DNA of 64,000 nucleotides from Echinarachnius parma (lineage: Eukaryota > Echinodermata > Echinoidea > Clypeasteroida > Echinarachniidae), in the NCBI GenBank assembly GCA_037951105.1, contig JBAMJV010003348.1, forward strand, positions 62,001 through 126,000. Reading direction: 5' to 3'. The notes under the pieces were generated by a model. That model was not told the origin of the DNA and searched no databases. It worked only from the letters and a program-made list of their open reading frames with translations. This document shows, in pieces, positions 30,555 to 41,301 of the stretch. The position numbers and the translations under genes are program-made. Position 1 is the stretch's first letter; each line of letters begins with the position of its first letter.

Positions 30555-31575
30555 ACATGCAGCATCACAAAATAGCAGTGATGCGATCGTTGGTAGATTT
30601 GAAGTCAAGCCAATGCCATATTGCGACCCCCCAAGCCAATGCCATATTGTGACCCCCAGCAAATGTTTACCATTCTAATTTCAATACTAGATGTGTGAGA
30701 CAACTCACAATGCACATTATTATTGAGTTATATTTTCTACTCTTATACTGACTCATTCACAGAAATTGCAAAGTTCTTCAAGAAATGTTGAATTACATTA
30801 CATGTACGTGTATCTCGTTCATGTTGCATCACAAAATAAAAGTGATGCGACAGTTGGTAGATTTTAAGAAAGCCAATGCCATACTGTAACCCCAGTAAAT
30901 ATTTACTATTCCAATTCCAATACTAGATGTGTGAAACTTCTCACAAAGCACATTATTATTGAAGTATTATTTTTTTTGGTATTCCTCTTTGCTCTTCGTC
31001 TCTCACACTGACGCACTCGAGGAAAATGATAGCATCAAATTACATTACATCAGGGCTCGACACTATTGCAAGGGGCAAGTAAAAATTTATGTTGGGCAAG
31101 TAAAGTTTCAATAATGGTCTAGTATGGTTGCCCAATCGGGCCACTAGATTATTGGTCAATTACAAGAGAAGAATGTAATTCCTTATGTGTAAATCTCTTC
31201 TAGAAGTTAGTGGGCAAGAAAACTTTAGTACTGTTCAAGTAATTACAATTTTAAAAGTTATGATTTTACTTGCCCAAATTGGCCAGAAGAGAAAAAAGTT
31301 AGTGTGGAGGCTTGTGTAACATTACAAAACTAGTTAAATAAAATGTAATCTTGTGATCATGTGATCTTGTGTAGATTTGAAGCAAGCCGAGGCTCAATTG
31401 CTGCCCCAGCAAATATTGACCTCTCTTATTCCGGTTCTAGACGTGCAAAACGACTCACAAAGCACATTATTTGTTAATATTTGTTTATATTCCTTTTTAC
31501 TCTCAATCTCTGACACTGCCTCGCTCAAAGAAAATGCAAAGTTCTAAAAAACATGTTGCATCAAATTACTTTACA
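30555..31575. repeat. Three tandem units of about 250 bp, one gap filled by a MITE
   Basis: Units start near 30555, 30825 and 31370. Shared words are GCATCACAAAATA..AGTGATGCGA, AAGCCAATGCCATA, ATACTAGATGTGTGA, CTCACAAAGCACATTATT and TGACACTG. The third unit is separated from the second by the CTTGCCC element at 31051-31313, so the element arrived after the array formed. Confidence 0.6.
31051..31313 (-). mobile_element. CTTGCCC-rich element, copy 5
   Basis: Complete reverse copy: CAGGGCTCGACACTATTGC at the left, GTTAGTGTGGAGGCTTG at the right, with ATGGTTGCCCAATCGGGCC and CTTCTAGAAGTTAGTGGGC inside. It interrupts a tandem array. Confidence 0.7.
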
Positions 31576-32136
31576 TACACATGTATCATAAACATGTGAT
31601 AAATATATCTTCAATGGGCCCCTTGATACAATGTCAATTTTAGCAACGGAGAGGATCGCAATTTAAGATTTAATGCTAGTATTACATAGTTCTACTCAAT
31701 AGCAAAGAGATGCATGGAAGAAAATATAAACATCTTCATGTATATTTAGAGGATGTATACTCAGATGTAATTGCATAAATGCCACAATGCACACACACAA
31801 AACATACCCACAGACATATGAATTTCACAAACACACATGATGTACACATGTTATATGCGCATATATACTTGTAATAACAGGAAGGTAGTTTACAATACAT
31901 GCATTGTGATGTGGACAATGTTAGTACGCACAATGCAATTTATGCAAAGCCAAGGTTACCCTTTTTCGTAATTAGGAACACGCTCCAAGACTGGTACTGT
32001 ACTGTATACGATCTTGTCAAGACATTTATTGCACATTGTGTCACTCTCAAATTTGATCATGGTACAGTGACAAATTTATAGAGGCATAAATGTAGATTGG
32101 TCTTTATGGACAGGTGGTCTTTCTAGACAGGTTAAA
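31576..32136. other. No gene recognised
   Basis: Non-coding, with CA/TG-rich words near 31790-31870 and a CAGGTGGTCTTTCTAGACAGG-type repeat at the right edge, continuing beyond the MITE at 32137. Confidence 0.45.
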
Positions 32137-32678
32137 GGGGTAGTACAGTTTTGGTAAGGCTGAACTTTAGTAACCAAACCTGGACAGTAACATTATAAAC
32201 TTATAGTTATAACTCCAACATGCTCGAAATGTATACAAAAAATTTAAAAAACGAAAGTAAAAAGCCCGTTATCATTCAAAAAGAGCCATTAAAACCCAAG
32301 AGGGCGCTTTCTAAAAAGGCATTGGTTTCAACCATTTTTCATACAAAATTATGCATGTGATGTTTTATTGAAATAATGATTAAATAGAGAGATCATCAAC
32401 AACCATTTAAAAAATGCTTTTGACAATTTTTGAACAAGTGCAAGCATTTTTTAATTTTTCTTAAAAAAACATCTAATTATTTTGGCCCCAAATAATTATA
32501 AGATCAGATATATTTATTGATATTTCAGCCATTTCTGGGTCGATTTTGAACAAATAAAGTTTATTCTGCCATTAAAATTGCATGTTCTCTCAAATTCGAC
32601 ACTCAGTTTTTCATTACCTCACAACAAAATTGTGATGTGCAGCGCCCTCTCTACCAAAACTAAACTACCCCTTTAAGT
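32137..32678. mobile_element. AAAGGG(A/G)TAGT MITE family, copy 1
   Basis: About 540 bp with inverted ends TTAAAGGGGTAGTACAGTTTTGG and ACCAAAACTAAACTACCCCTTTAA. Internal landmarks AAAAAGAGCCATTAAAAC, AGGGCGCTTTC and CTCAGTTTTTCATTACCTCAC are shared with the copies at 55170 and 55806. It splits a CAGGTGGTCTTT repeat, whose words occur on both sides. Confidence 0.75.
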
Positions 32679-32885
32679 AACATGTGACCTACTCTCTAGG
32701 ATTTTCTACATTTAAGCAGGTGCTCTTTACATATAATATGGTAACAACTTACTAGAAAGTGGTCTTTGTGAGAAGGCGGTCTTTATAGACAGGTTATATA
32801 AGATGTTACCTACTCTCTAGGGGTGCAATAATAGTGGTCTACATAAGCAGGTGGTCTTTACAGACAGGTTTTCTGATTACTAAGA
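32679..32885. repeat. CAGGTGGTCTTTACAGACAGG minisatellite
   Basis: Repeats of AGCAGGTG.TCTTTAC, GAAAGTGGTCTTTGTGAG, CGGTCTTTATAGACAGGTTA and GTGACCTACTCTCTAGG, also present just left of the MITE at 32137. Non-coding. Confidence 0.5.
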
Positions 32886-33124
32886 CATATCTACAGTAGA
32901 TATGAAATGGCTATATGTACAAAGAGCAATACAAACAAAAACAATAATAACAACAACACCAAAAACAGGTTAGGGTGCTATGTGTTAAAAGAAAATAATT
33001 AACTATTAATTATTACAAAAAGCTGTATCGCTTTGGTGATCCCTCGCCTATATCCCTAAGTTGATTTGTTTCCTTCGGGTTTATGCCAGGTTAGAATAGC
33101 TTCTGACCATTCTGGCAATGAGAA

Positions 33125-33295
33125 TTAAGGGGTTTCAGGGACGAGCACCGTCTAGGGTTTTCTATAGCTCAGTCGGTAGAGCACCGGTCTAGCAATCCGG
33201 AGGTCTCGGGTTCGAATCCCGTTGGAATCCCATTTTCTTTGCCTTCTTTTAATCACAATATATTTCTGGTCAGTTTCCCTATATGTTTGAATTAA
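33125..33295 (+). mobile_element. tRNA-derived SINE, copy 2
   Basis: The tRNA-like head 33155-33231 has an A box TAGCTCAGTCGG and a B box GGTTCGAATCC. The anticodon loop CTAGCAA would read AGC (alanine). The flank GGGGTTTCAGGGACGAGCAC and the tail CCCATTTTCTTTGC...ATGTTTGAATT are shared with other copies (19236 and 60105), which marks it as a SINE. The A and B boxes could still recruit RNA polymerase III. Confidence 0.7.
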
Positions 33296-33599
33296 AAGAA
33301 AATAATGATACACCCAACAACAGCAACAACAAAAACAATAACATTAATAACAGGGTCAGGGTGCTACATTGAAAGCACATATATATGATTACCTACGGCA
33401 AGTAAATGTCAGATTCAAGCCAGTATTTTGGGAAAACATAGCCTATTATAACAAAATAACATCAGTTGACAGATTTCTCGAATCTACAATTTCACCATTT
33501 GCATGCTGTAGGATTACAAAGACAACATGGATGTGTACACTGCAGTTTTACATGCACCTACATGTATGTAGGCATTTATATCGCACATATTTTCCGATC

Positions 33600-33690
33600 A
33601 TAAATATTGAATATTAATATTATAATTAATATTATAATTAATATTATAAATATTGAATATTAATATTGAATATTAATATTATAATGCTGG
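33600..33690. repeat. ATATTAATATT simple repeat
   Basis: Alternating AATATTATAATT and TTGAATATTAATATT units. Low complexity, self-complementary. Confidence 0.7.
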
Positions 33691-33932
33691 CAAGGTGCTA
33701 ACATATTTTGTTGAAACCTGAACTGAAGGCAACTCATAACGTAGTCATCCAGCATAAAATGAGTAAACAGTCAATAATTCACTTCTAAAGCCCCAATACA
33801 AAAACTTGTACATGTTCAGACAGAAAGCTGGGGTGGGGGGGGGGGGGGGGGGGGGGGGGGGGGTAATGTTGGGATGATGTGTTTCCTAATAACAGTCTAG
33901 TGCTGGTTAGAAACATATTGCAAACATGTTAA

Positions 33933-34697
33933 CCCTATTAAGGCCGGGGGGGGGCCATAATGGCCCCCCCCTCCGGAATTTTTTTTATTGCTCCAAAACG
34001 CTGCAAGATGACGCGCCGCTGCTTGGTGACTTTTTTCTTTCTGGTCTTGCGCACGTTTTAAAACAAAAATTTCGAAAATCGGACCCTCCGTTACAAAGTC
34101 ACGTGACCTTTTGTCTATGCATGTCAGCCCGAAAATCGCTAAATTTCGTGATTTGTGTACAAAACATATGGAAATATCAATTTTCATAAAATGAGGTGTA
34201 TTATTAGATATTTGGTGTTGTTTACATTTTATATGTTGGTTTTGGGGTTCAAAACAGTTAAATTATAGTTAGAAATAAAATAAACAACAAAAACAATAAA
34301 ATACATAAGTTAAAAAAACAAAGAAATACATAAGAAATTAATAAAACAATAGAAAACAAAAGGAAGAACCGGGCTCTTCCAATTTTTTTTGTTGTAGTAT
34401 CATTCCAAATGCTCTAAAGAATATATGTAGTGAAAACCAGAGTTTAATTATGAAGAATATATGATTTATGGGTAAAAATATGAATTTCATGACTTATTTG
34501 CATAAATTACCATAAATATGCAAATTAATGAATTTTTCAAAATTTTTAAAAATTACCATTGTATTCTATACACTTCACTTATCACGCGTGCAAATTTTTA
34601 CGGCGATCGGCCGCTCCGCGGCCGAGATCTTAGGGGGGGGCCATAATGGCCCCCCCCCGGCCTGCTGAAGACCTCAAATAGCCCGGCCTTAATAGGG
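33933..34697. mobile_element. TTAA-flanked inverted-repeat element
   Basis: 765 bp between TTAA at 33929-33932 and TTAA at 34698-34701. Ends CCCTATTAAGGCCGGG and CCCGGCCTTAATAGGG. Just inside each end is a second word, GGGGCCATAATGGCCCC. The TTAA duplication suggests piggyBac- or Kolobok-type mobilisation. There is no transposase frame. It sits exactly at the left end of the MITE at 34698. Confidence 0.75.
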
Positions 34698-35057
34698 TTA
34701 AAGGGATCTAGTAATTTTGTTGACATGTGCAAAAAGTGATGAATGGTTGATATGTTCATTTGGTATTGTGTGAAAAATTCATGTTAATTGGACGTTATAC
34801 ACGTATGGCCGAGTAATGAGCAAAAATGCAAAGTGATATGCACTGATTTTGTACATGGTTACTACGATCCAGTGGATAGTTTAACCTTTGAACACTTCAA
34901 TCGTATATTATATCTTTTTAACGAAAGGGAAATTTGAAAAACCGAAACCTGTCCTGTGCTTTTATTGTAAATACGAATACAACAAGGTATGAGGGAACCG
35001 CTAGAATTTCAATTGGATTTCGAGGATTTAGACAATGTTACTAGATCCCTTTAAAGG
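34698..35057. mobile_element. AAAGGGA MITE, copy 3
   Basis: Starts TTAAAGGGATCTAGTAATTT, ends AATGTTACTAGATCCCTTTAA. It carries GGCCGAGTAATGAGC, TTAACGAAAGGGAAATTTG and ACAACAAGGTATGAGGGAAC. Its terminal TTAA was the target of the neighbouring TTAA element. Confidence 0.7.
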
Positions 35058-36380
35058 GATGGTACTGACTGTCCATGGATATTACATACAAATGTTTCAG
35101 GGAATTAGTACCTTTATCCAAATCGAAAGTTAATTTGTTAATGTTTATTTTACGTGATCAATACAAAAGTCCATGCAGAGTATACAAACAATGAATGCAG
35201 TCGATACATAGTAATTAATCTAATGCCATCGAGCGTGATTCATCCTGCCTCGAATAAATTTGAAGATCTCATCAATTTTTAATTGCGAGGCCGCCATGAA
35301 CGCCGTGGCCATAGCAATGTGGCAGCATCGCGTTAGGATTAGCACACGCATTTGACAATTAGTTTTCACACTTAGCATATTATACATCTCATCTCTTTTC
35401 CATATTCCCTCTCTCCCCCTCTCTCTCTCTCTCTCACTCTCCTTTAAAATTTCATTAATCGATTGTCTATCTTTCTCTCTTTTTGCTGCAATGTCCCATC
35501 TTATTTTTCTTTTCCACTTTGTCTATAAATGTACAAGTATAGATCTGTTTTCTGAAATCTCTAGAAGAATTAAATACCCTCAAGTCAAATATTTTGTTAT
35601 GGCCACCTGTCTATATATATAGCAGCCAACCTGCCTATAGTGGCCAACAGGCTACCAAAATGTATGATATCCCTGCAGAGACACAAATTATGGAACCTGT
35701 CTGTAGTCAAATATAATTGAGTAGATTATTAATCAAAATTGAGTTGAGCCTGACAATGAGAAAACAATAGTTTCATCATGTTTAGCTGATGTTGTAGGAT
35801 TCTTTTTCACTATAGTGGATTTGACCTTGTTTTGTTTGTATTAAATGAACAAATGGAAGAATAGATTATTCGATATAAAAGTGCAAGTAGCGCTGCATGG
35901 ATTACTAATTAAAATCAAGCTAAGCTTGGCAATTGAAAGAAAACAATAATTCAATCATGAGTAGCTGAGAATGAATACCTTTTTTTTCATTAATACATTA
36001 ATTATTATATAATTGACCATATCTTGATTACATGACATTACAAAATTGAAGAAGATACAGACATTGCTCACAAAGACGATTAAGTACAAGCCACACTGAG
36101 CAGATAGCTAAATGGTAATTAAAATCAAGTTAAGCTGGACAATTGGCTGAATTTAATCAGAGGCTCGCATTCCGGCACTCTTTACATGTAGCTATTGTTG
36201 TCCGTGATTGTCTGCCCCGACTTCAACCGTACAGGTTTATCAGTGCCGTGAATTTTGCCCTACTAGTACTTCTCGAGTAGATATGACTCACGGTCTTAAA
36301 AGACACCTTGAGATGAGCTACATGTAGGCACAGCGTAGTGCACGAGCACAGTGTCGACCACACCCTGGCCACGAGAGGAG
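35058..36380. other. No gene; minor repeats
   Basis: Contains a CT microsatellite near 35405-35440. A loosely repeated segment near 35740-35960 and 36110-36150 has AAAATTGAGTTGAGCCTGACAA- and AATCAAG(C/T)TAAGC..GACAATTG-like words. A CCACCTGTCTATATATA block sits near 35600. No coding signal. Confidence 0.45.
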
Positions 36381-36389
36381 AGGAAGTAG

Positions 36390-37615
36390 GCATCATCTCA
36401 TAGAGAGATGGAAACAGAGAGGAAGAGAGGGTTTAGAGAAAGAGAAAGGAAGACCGAGAAAGATTGCAAGATAGCGAAAAAAAGAGACAGTGGCAAAAAA
36501 GGGGGGTAGAGGACGACAGAATGCAACAGAGAGACAGATAACAAATGCAATTTAAGATATACAATTAATATAAATAGAGAGATAGGATGAGAGTTGTCAT
36601 AGAGAGACATAGAAAGAGGATTGAGATAAATGAGAGATATAAAGAGAGAGGGGGGATTGAGAAAGATAGGGAAAGAAAGAGACAGTGGCAAAAAAAGGGG
36701 GCAGAGGAGGAGAGAATGCGACAGAGACAGATACAAAATGAGATACAAATGAGAGTGACAGAATGAGGGTTCAGATAAGTGAGAGAAATGAAGAGAGAGA
36801 GAGGAATAACAACGATTAAAAGATAGGGAAAGAAAGAGACAGGGGCAAAATAGGAGAGACAGGGAGGGAGATGGGAGCAAGAGATGGATGCAGCAGGGAT
36901 GGATATAGAATTTTATTTGAAATATGCATTTGATATGTAGATAAATTTTAAATTTTAAAAAGTAGAGAGAAAGGGAGAAGAGGGAGAAAGAGAAAGAGCA
37001 AAGGGACAGTTGATGATATTCCATGTCAAATACAGAATACAAATTGACCAAGAGAGAAAGAATTTAAACACAAGTTGATGTAAATACATAACAAAGTTAA
37101 AAGAGAAAGAATGAGAGCACTGCCAAAAATCACACCATCTCTCATCCCATTTCAAAAAGGTGTAGATGAGGGATTGAGGGTAGCAGGTCCTACTGGCAAT
37201 TGTCATCAAGCATAGCGATGGGGGAAGAGACAATGAAAGATATACATGTATGACAGAAGGAGAACTCGGTTGAGATACAATGGAGAGATGGGCATTAATA
37301 ATATAAAGAAAAGAGATATTAGATCAAGCTCAGTGTTAAGATACAAGGAAAGAAAGGGAGAGAGAGGAGATAATGCGAGAAAAGGAAAAGGGAAGATAGA
37401 GAGGGGGAGAGAGAGTGATGCTATCCTGCATCCCATAGTAGCAGGGAAACAGAACAGGAAAGAATATATACAAACAAATAGAAAGAGAGGGAGAGGGGGA
37501 GAGGGGGAGAGGGGGAGGGATACATACTGAGAAGAAAGATGGATACATTATGTAGAGAGGGAGAAAGAGAAGAGAGAAAGAAGGAAAGAGATGAGGTGGT
37601 GTAAGGCACGACTTG
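36390..37615. repeat. Long purine-rich (GAGA/AAAG) tract with inner tandem units
   Basis: About 1.2 kb with strong strand asymmetry. AAAGAGACAGTGGCAAAAAA recurs near 36480 and 36675, and a variant near 36830, giving units of about 160-195 bp. Minus-strand open frames up to 217 codons are Ser/Leu/Phe-rich readings of the tract and are not genes. The sequence could adopt triplex or bind GAGA-type factors, but nothing here proves a function. Confidence 0.7.
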
Positions 37616-37715
37616 GCCAAGTGAGGAAAGTATATGTCAAGCAATGCAGTGTATCCACATCTCCCCCTGATAGCCAGGGTGAGTGAGGACTAACAGCGCT
37701 GAGCCAACAGGGGTG

Positions 37716-38081
37716 AGTTAAAGGGACAAAGTAACTTTCTTGACTCGTGCACAAATTTAAAGAGTGTTGATAAAAAGTGAATTTCTGTGACCTGATATGT
37801 CCACCGAGTGATACATGTGCGGAAATTTCATGGATGTTATATGACCCGAATAATGATCAAAAATGCAAAGTGATATTTGCATTTGTACTCATTGCGTTAA
37901 CTTTGAACACGGTTAAAACGCTCCCGGGGAGACTATCAAATGCATTTAAAACATAAATATCATTATAATGAAAGGGAAATTCAGAAAACTGAAGCCTGTT
38001 CTATGTTTCTATTGGTAATACGAATACAAGAAGATGTGTGAGAACTGCGTTTTTTGTCAAATGATCCTAGATCCCTTTAAC
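37716..38081. mobile_element. AAAGGGA MITE, copy 4
   Basis: Starts TTAAAGGGACAAAGTAACTTT, ends GATCCTAGATCCCTTTAA, with the family landmarks TAATGAAAGGGAAATTC and AATACGAATACAAGAAG. Its neighbourhood is otherwise empty. Confidence 0.65.
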
Positions 38082-39864
38082 GCACTCATACATGTAGATA
38101 TTCACCGCACTCGCTTATGATGGAGCAGCTTATTTACCGCTGCCTATGCAGTGCCCTGTCTCTGCACACACACACACTGGGTATGTGTGTACTTTCGAGT
38201 TCGCACACACCAACTGTGTGTATTTTGGTGTTTCCATCCCATTTCCAGGAGCAGTGACGATACTGTGTAGTATGGCACTGTGTACATAGCTTGCCGCACC
38301 CGGTTTTTAACAGAATTCAACCCCCCATTTTTCTTCTGCACACTGTGACATGTACATTTATGTACAAGTTGCAAAGAACCATTTCCTACAGGTTATGCTG
38401 GTCACAGAATGGAAATTAATTCATGAGGGACCTTAACGGATGTAGGTCAGATTTATAGATATTTCAGATACTCTGATTTATGCCGATCCCGACGGTCTGA
38501 AATTTGAGGTATAAATAATTCCAACTGCCCTGAATAACTTAAGGGTTTTTCCTTTGCCTGCAGTTTATATTGTATACAAGCATAATGTACATAAATTGTA
38601 AAGTGAAGTTTGTAAATAGAAATTGTCTTACTTTTTCCTTGAAAAAAGCCCGCAAAGTTGAGGTGCGGCGCGTATGCGGCGATAGTCAAATTTTAACTTT
38701 TGACAGGCCCTAAACAACACATTTCCGCATGTGTGGGACTAAAATGTATACTGCACTGTAATGTATTGCGTGATAAAAACATACAAAGCCAAATTGTATT
38801 TGTTTACCCTGGCCTAGAACGGTTTCTCACCTTTTTTGCTGAATTTGCTAAATCCGATACGTTTTTAACTTTGAGGTTACGATATTAATGAAACAAACTA
38901 CCACGTCTACCATACAGCGCCACGCTTGCCTGTCATTTACTGTACTGATTTAGACGTACGTACACGCCAATTAGCATGTTTTTGGTATGATGCAGCGCGC
39001 GCGTGATACGTACGGCCATAGAAGTATGACTCCAACACTGCCGTTGTAGAACGGCATGCATTGCACAGTAATACGGGATGCTCTGTAGAGCACAGTACAG
39101 TAGGGGTACGGTAGAGTTCGGTTATTTTGATCGAGTATTCAAGTTCAATTCAGTACCACTTCAATGGTACATCGTATGCAGCAATACTCGACTCGTAGCT
39201 TGCGCTAGTGGCAGTTTTATTGTTTTATTGTCGCCAGTTTCCCTAGCGCACTTTTCTCCCACTTTAAAAAAAAATTAATTTCATTGCTCAAAGTCGGCAT
39301 GCGGCCTTTATGTGGCTGCGGCGATTACGCCAGTCAGTACAGTAACTTCTACCAATGGTCAACCTGTTCAAGACTCTTTGATCGTGTTATAACATACTCT
39401 TTCCATTGGCCATTATATGGCGAAGTAATAAGCAAAAATGGAAAGTGATATTCACTAACTCATTGCTTTTTAAAGTAAAATATAACTTAGTACCACTTTT
39501 TAAAGGGAATTTATTACAGCATTTCTTTTTTGAAAAGATAATTATAAAAGCAGAATTTTTGTTGTTGTTACAAATGCAAGACACAAATCTTTCATCCGTG
39601 GATCACCGCACACCTCACTACGGTGTCAATACCGGGTAACCACGCGTGGCTACGCCTCAACGCCTCGGAAACCATCAACGAGACTCGTAATTCTTGCAGT
39701 GCAATCCATCAACACCCGGGACCCTGCTTCTGGACTAGCTTTGTAGACAGATGACATTTAATAATCCAGAATTCTAGATAAGGTGATGAATCTAGCTACC
39801 ATCACACTTGAAATAACCATCCAGCAAAACTACGTCCGGAAGGGGAACAAAATATAAAAAATTG
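38082..39864. other. No gene; fragment of the AAAGGGA MITE
   Basis: Near 39405-39480, GGCCATTATATGGCGAAGTAA and AAAATGGAAAGTGATATTCAC are the middle of the AAAGGGA family. A GC-richer block near 39590-39740 (CACCTCACTACGGTGTCAAT, GGGTAACCACGCGTGGCTAC) has no supported reading frame. Confidence 0.4.
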
Positions 39865-40035
39865 GGGGCTCCTTTTCAAGCTTGCCTGCATGAAAATAAC
39901 AATCTAAAATTGATTTTTATGGAACTCTTCTCTAAGTACTGTATGCAAATTTACAGGGCACTTTTATGATCTTTGGGGGTTTATTTTTGGCATTTCGGGG
40001 GCAAAGTCACCCTGGGCCCCTGGGTATTTTTAAAA
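39865..40035 (+). repeat. GGGGGCTCCTTTT repeat family, copy 2
   Basis: Clear copy: GGGGGCTCCTTTTCAAGCTT, GCCTGCATGAAAATAAC, GGCATTTCGGGGGCAAAGTC and CCCTGGGCCCCTGGGTATTT. Related pieces lie at 11535, 16565 and on both sides of the element at 41302. Confidence 0.55.
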
Positions 40036-40219
40036 TATTTTGTTTTACTGATGTCTGCTTAGATGCATATTAATGCAACTGCCATGCTTTAAGATTTACA
40101 TTTAGGTCTGAATTTATACATGAAACAAATGCACATGACAAGTAAGTTAACAGTACTTACTATTTTGCTAATTAATATAATAATAATTAGGTTCAGTGTT
40201 TTGACACTCATAGCACTGA

Positions 40220-40810
40220 TAGCGGACACTAGAGAGTCCATTTTAAAGAGATGGATAAATCTATTAAAATGACATGACATCGCAGAACTTGATTATTGAC
40301 CAGAGTCTTTTGCAGAACACAACATTTTTCAAACATAAAGTTCTGTATCTAAGTTCTGCTTGAGAGACAGCATGATGCCTCAGCTAGAATATTATTCAAT
40401 TTCAATTTCAAAGATTTATTTTCTGCAATCAATAAACAAATCAGTTACAACATGGATAATAATATAGAACATAAGGTATGCAAACAGTATACAAAATATA
40501 GAAGAAAAATATTTATACACGTAAGAGTTTATACGCTGGGCCATTGCGTGTACAAAGAAAGAAAGCAGAAGGTCGCCGTTATAAGCAAAAGCTTGAGCAG
40601 ACGGTCAACCGTTATAATGCTCAGAGGCTATAAAATGAGAGTCTATTTTAATGAGATGGTTAAATCTAAATGAAATGTTATCGCAGAACTTGATTATTGA
40701 CCGGTCTTAAATTGCAGACAACAATTTCAAACATAACAGTATCAAAGTTCTGCTTGAGAGGCCGCCATGACGCCTCAACTAGATTAATATTAATACTATC
40801 ATGGTCCGAG
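40220..40810. repeat. Tandem duplication with a 400-bp period
   Basis: GAGATGG.TAAATCTA, ATCGCAGAACTTGATTATTG, AACAT.TTTCAAACATAA and AAGTTCTGCTTGAGAG, then GACGCCTCA.CTAGA occur in order near 40248-40390 and again near 40655-40780. Confidence 0.6.
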
Positions 40811-40909
40811 GGTTTCCGGTGGGGTCTGAATGTCACTGAACCCTTTTATTAGCTACCTGTCAACTTGAACTGTCACACTAATCTTGGGACAAGTTTTCTA
40901 ATAAATAAA

Positions 40910-41209
40910 TGATGACACACGCAGTATCCCGGTATCCCGCGTTGTGTAGCGCCATCTTGTGTCCACCCGAAGTACAACCGTACCGCAGAGCAATCATGGA
41001 CGCCGCTGGTGTATTGCGTTGTGCATGCAGCGCTTGTATGCACGCTACCATACCCTGGCCGCAAAGAGAGCATTTTGAACATACATAAAGCATAACGAAA
41101 ATAATTTTACACTCTTTGGTACCCCAGTGTACAGCCCTGAAAAATAAATAAATAATTAAACAAAATGGCGGAATTCATTTGGTACCCCAGGGTACCATTT
41201 ATGTCATCA
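40910..41209. mobile_element. TGATGACA inverted-repeat element, copy 1
   Basis: 300 bp starting TGATGACACACGCAGTATCC and ending GGTACCATTTATGTCATCA. The middle contains GCGTTGTGTAGCGCCATCTTG and GGGTACCA-type palindromes. The same element in reverse orientation lies at 58991-59219. Open frames inside are not conserved as proteins. Confidence 0.7.
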
Positions 41210-41258
41210 AATATGCAGTAACCCTTGCATTTATCAGGAATAATGATACATTTATTCT

Positions 41259-41301
41259 ATGGGGGTTTTTCTTCAAGCTTGTCTACATTAAAAATAGTAC
41301 T
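41259..41301 (+). repeat. GGGGGCT family copy, split by the 41302 element
   Basis: GGGGGTTTTTCTTCAAGCTT then AAAAATAGTACT. It resumes after the element as TACTCTATTAAAG at 44511. The joined form matches GAAAATAGCACTCTTAAAAA of the uninterrupted copy at 16565-16630. Confidence 0.55.

Noticed and set aside
33155-33231. Functional tRNA-Ala gene
   Set aside because: Weak acceptor stem and a shared SINE flank and tail with two other copies. Kept as a SINE.
33369-33617. 82-codon frame after the SINE
   Set aside because: No homology, and it runs into the AT simple repeat.
36398-37051. 217-codon open frame on the minus strand
   Set aside because: Ser/Leu/Phe/His low-complexity reading of the purine-rich tract, with no domain or splice context.
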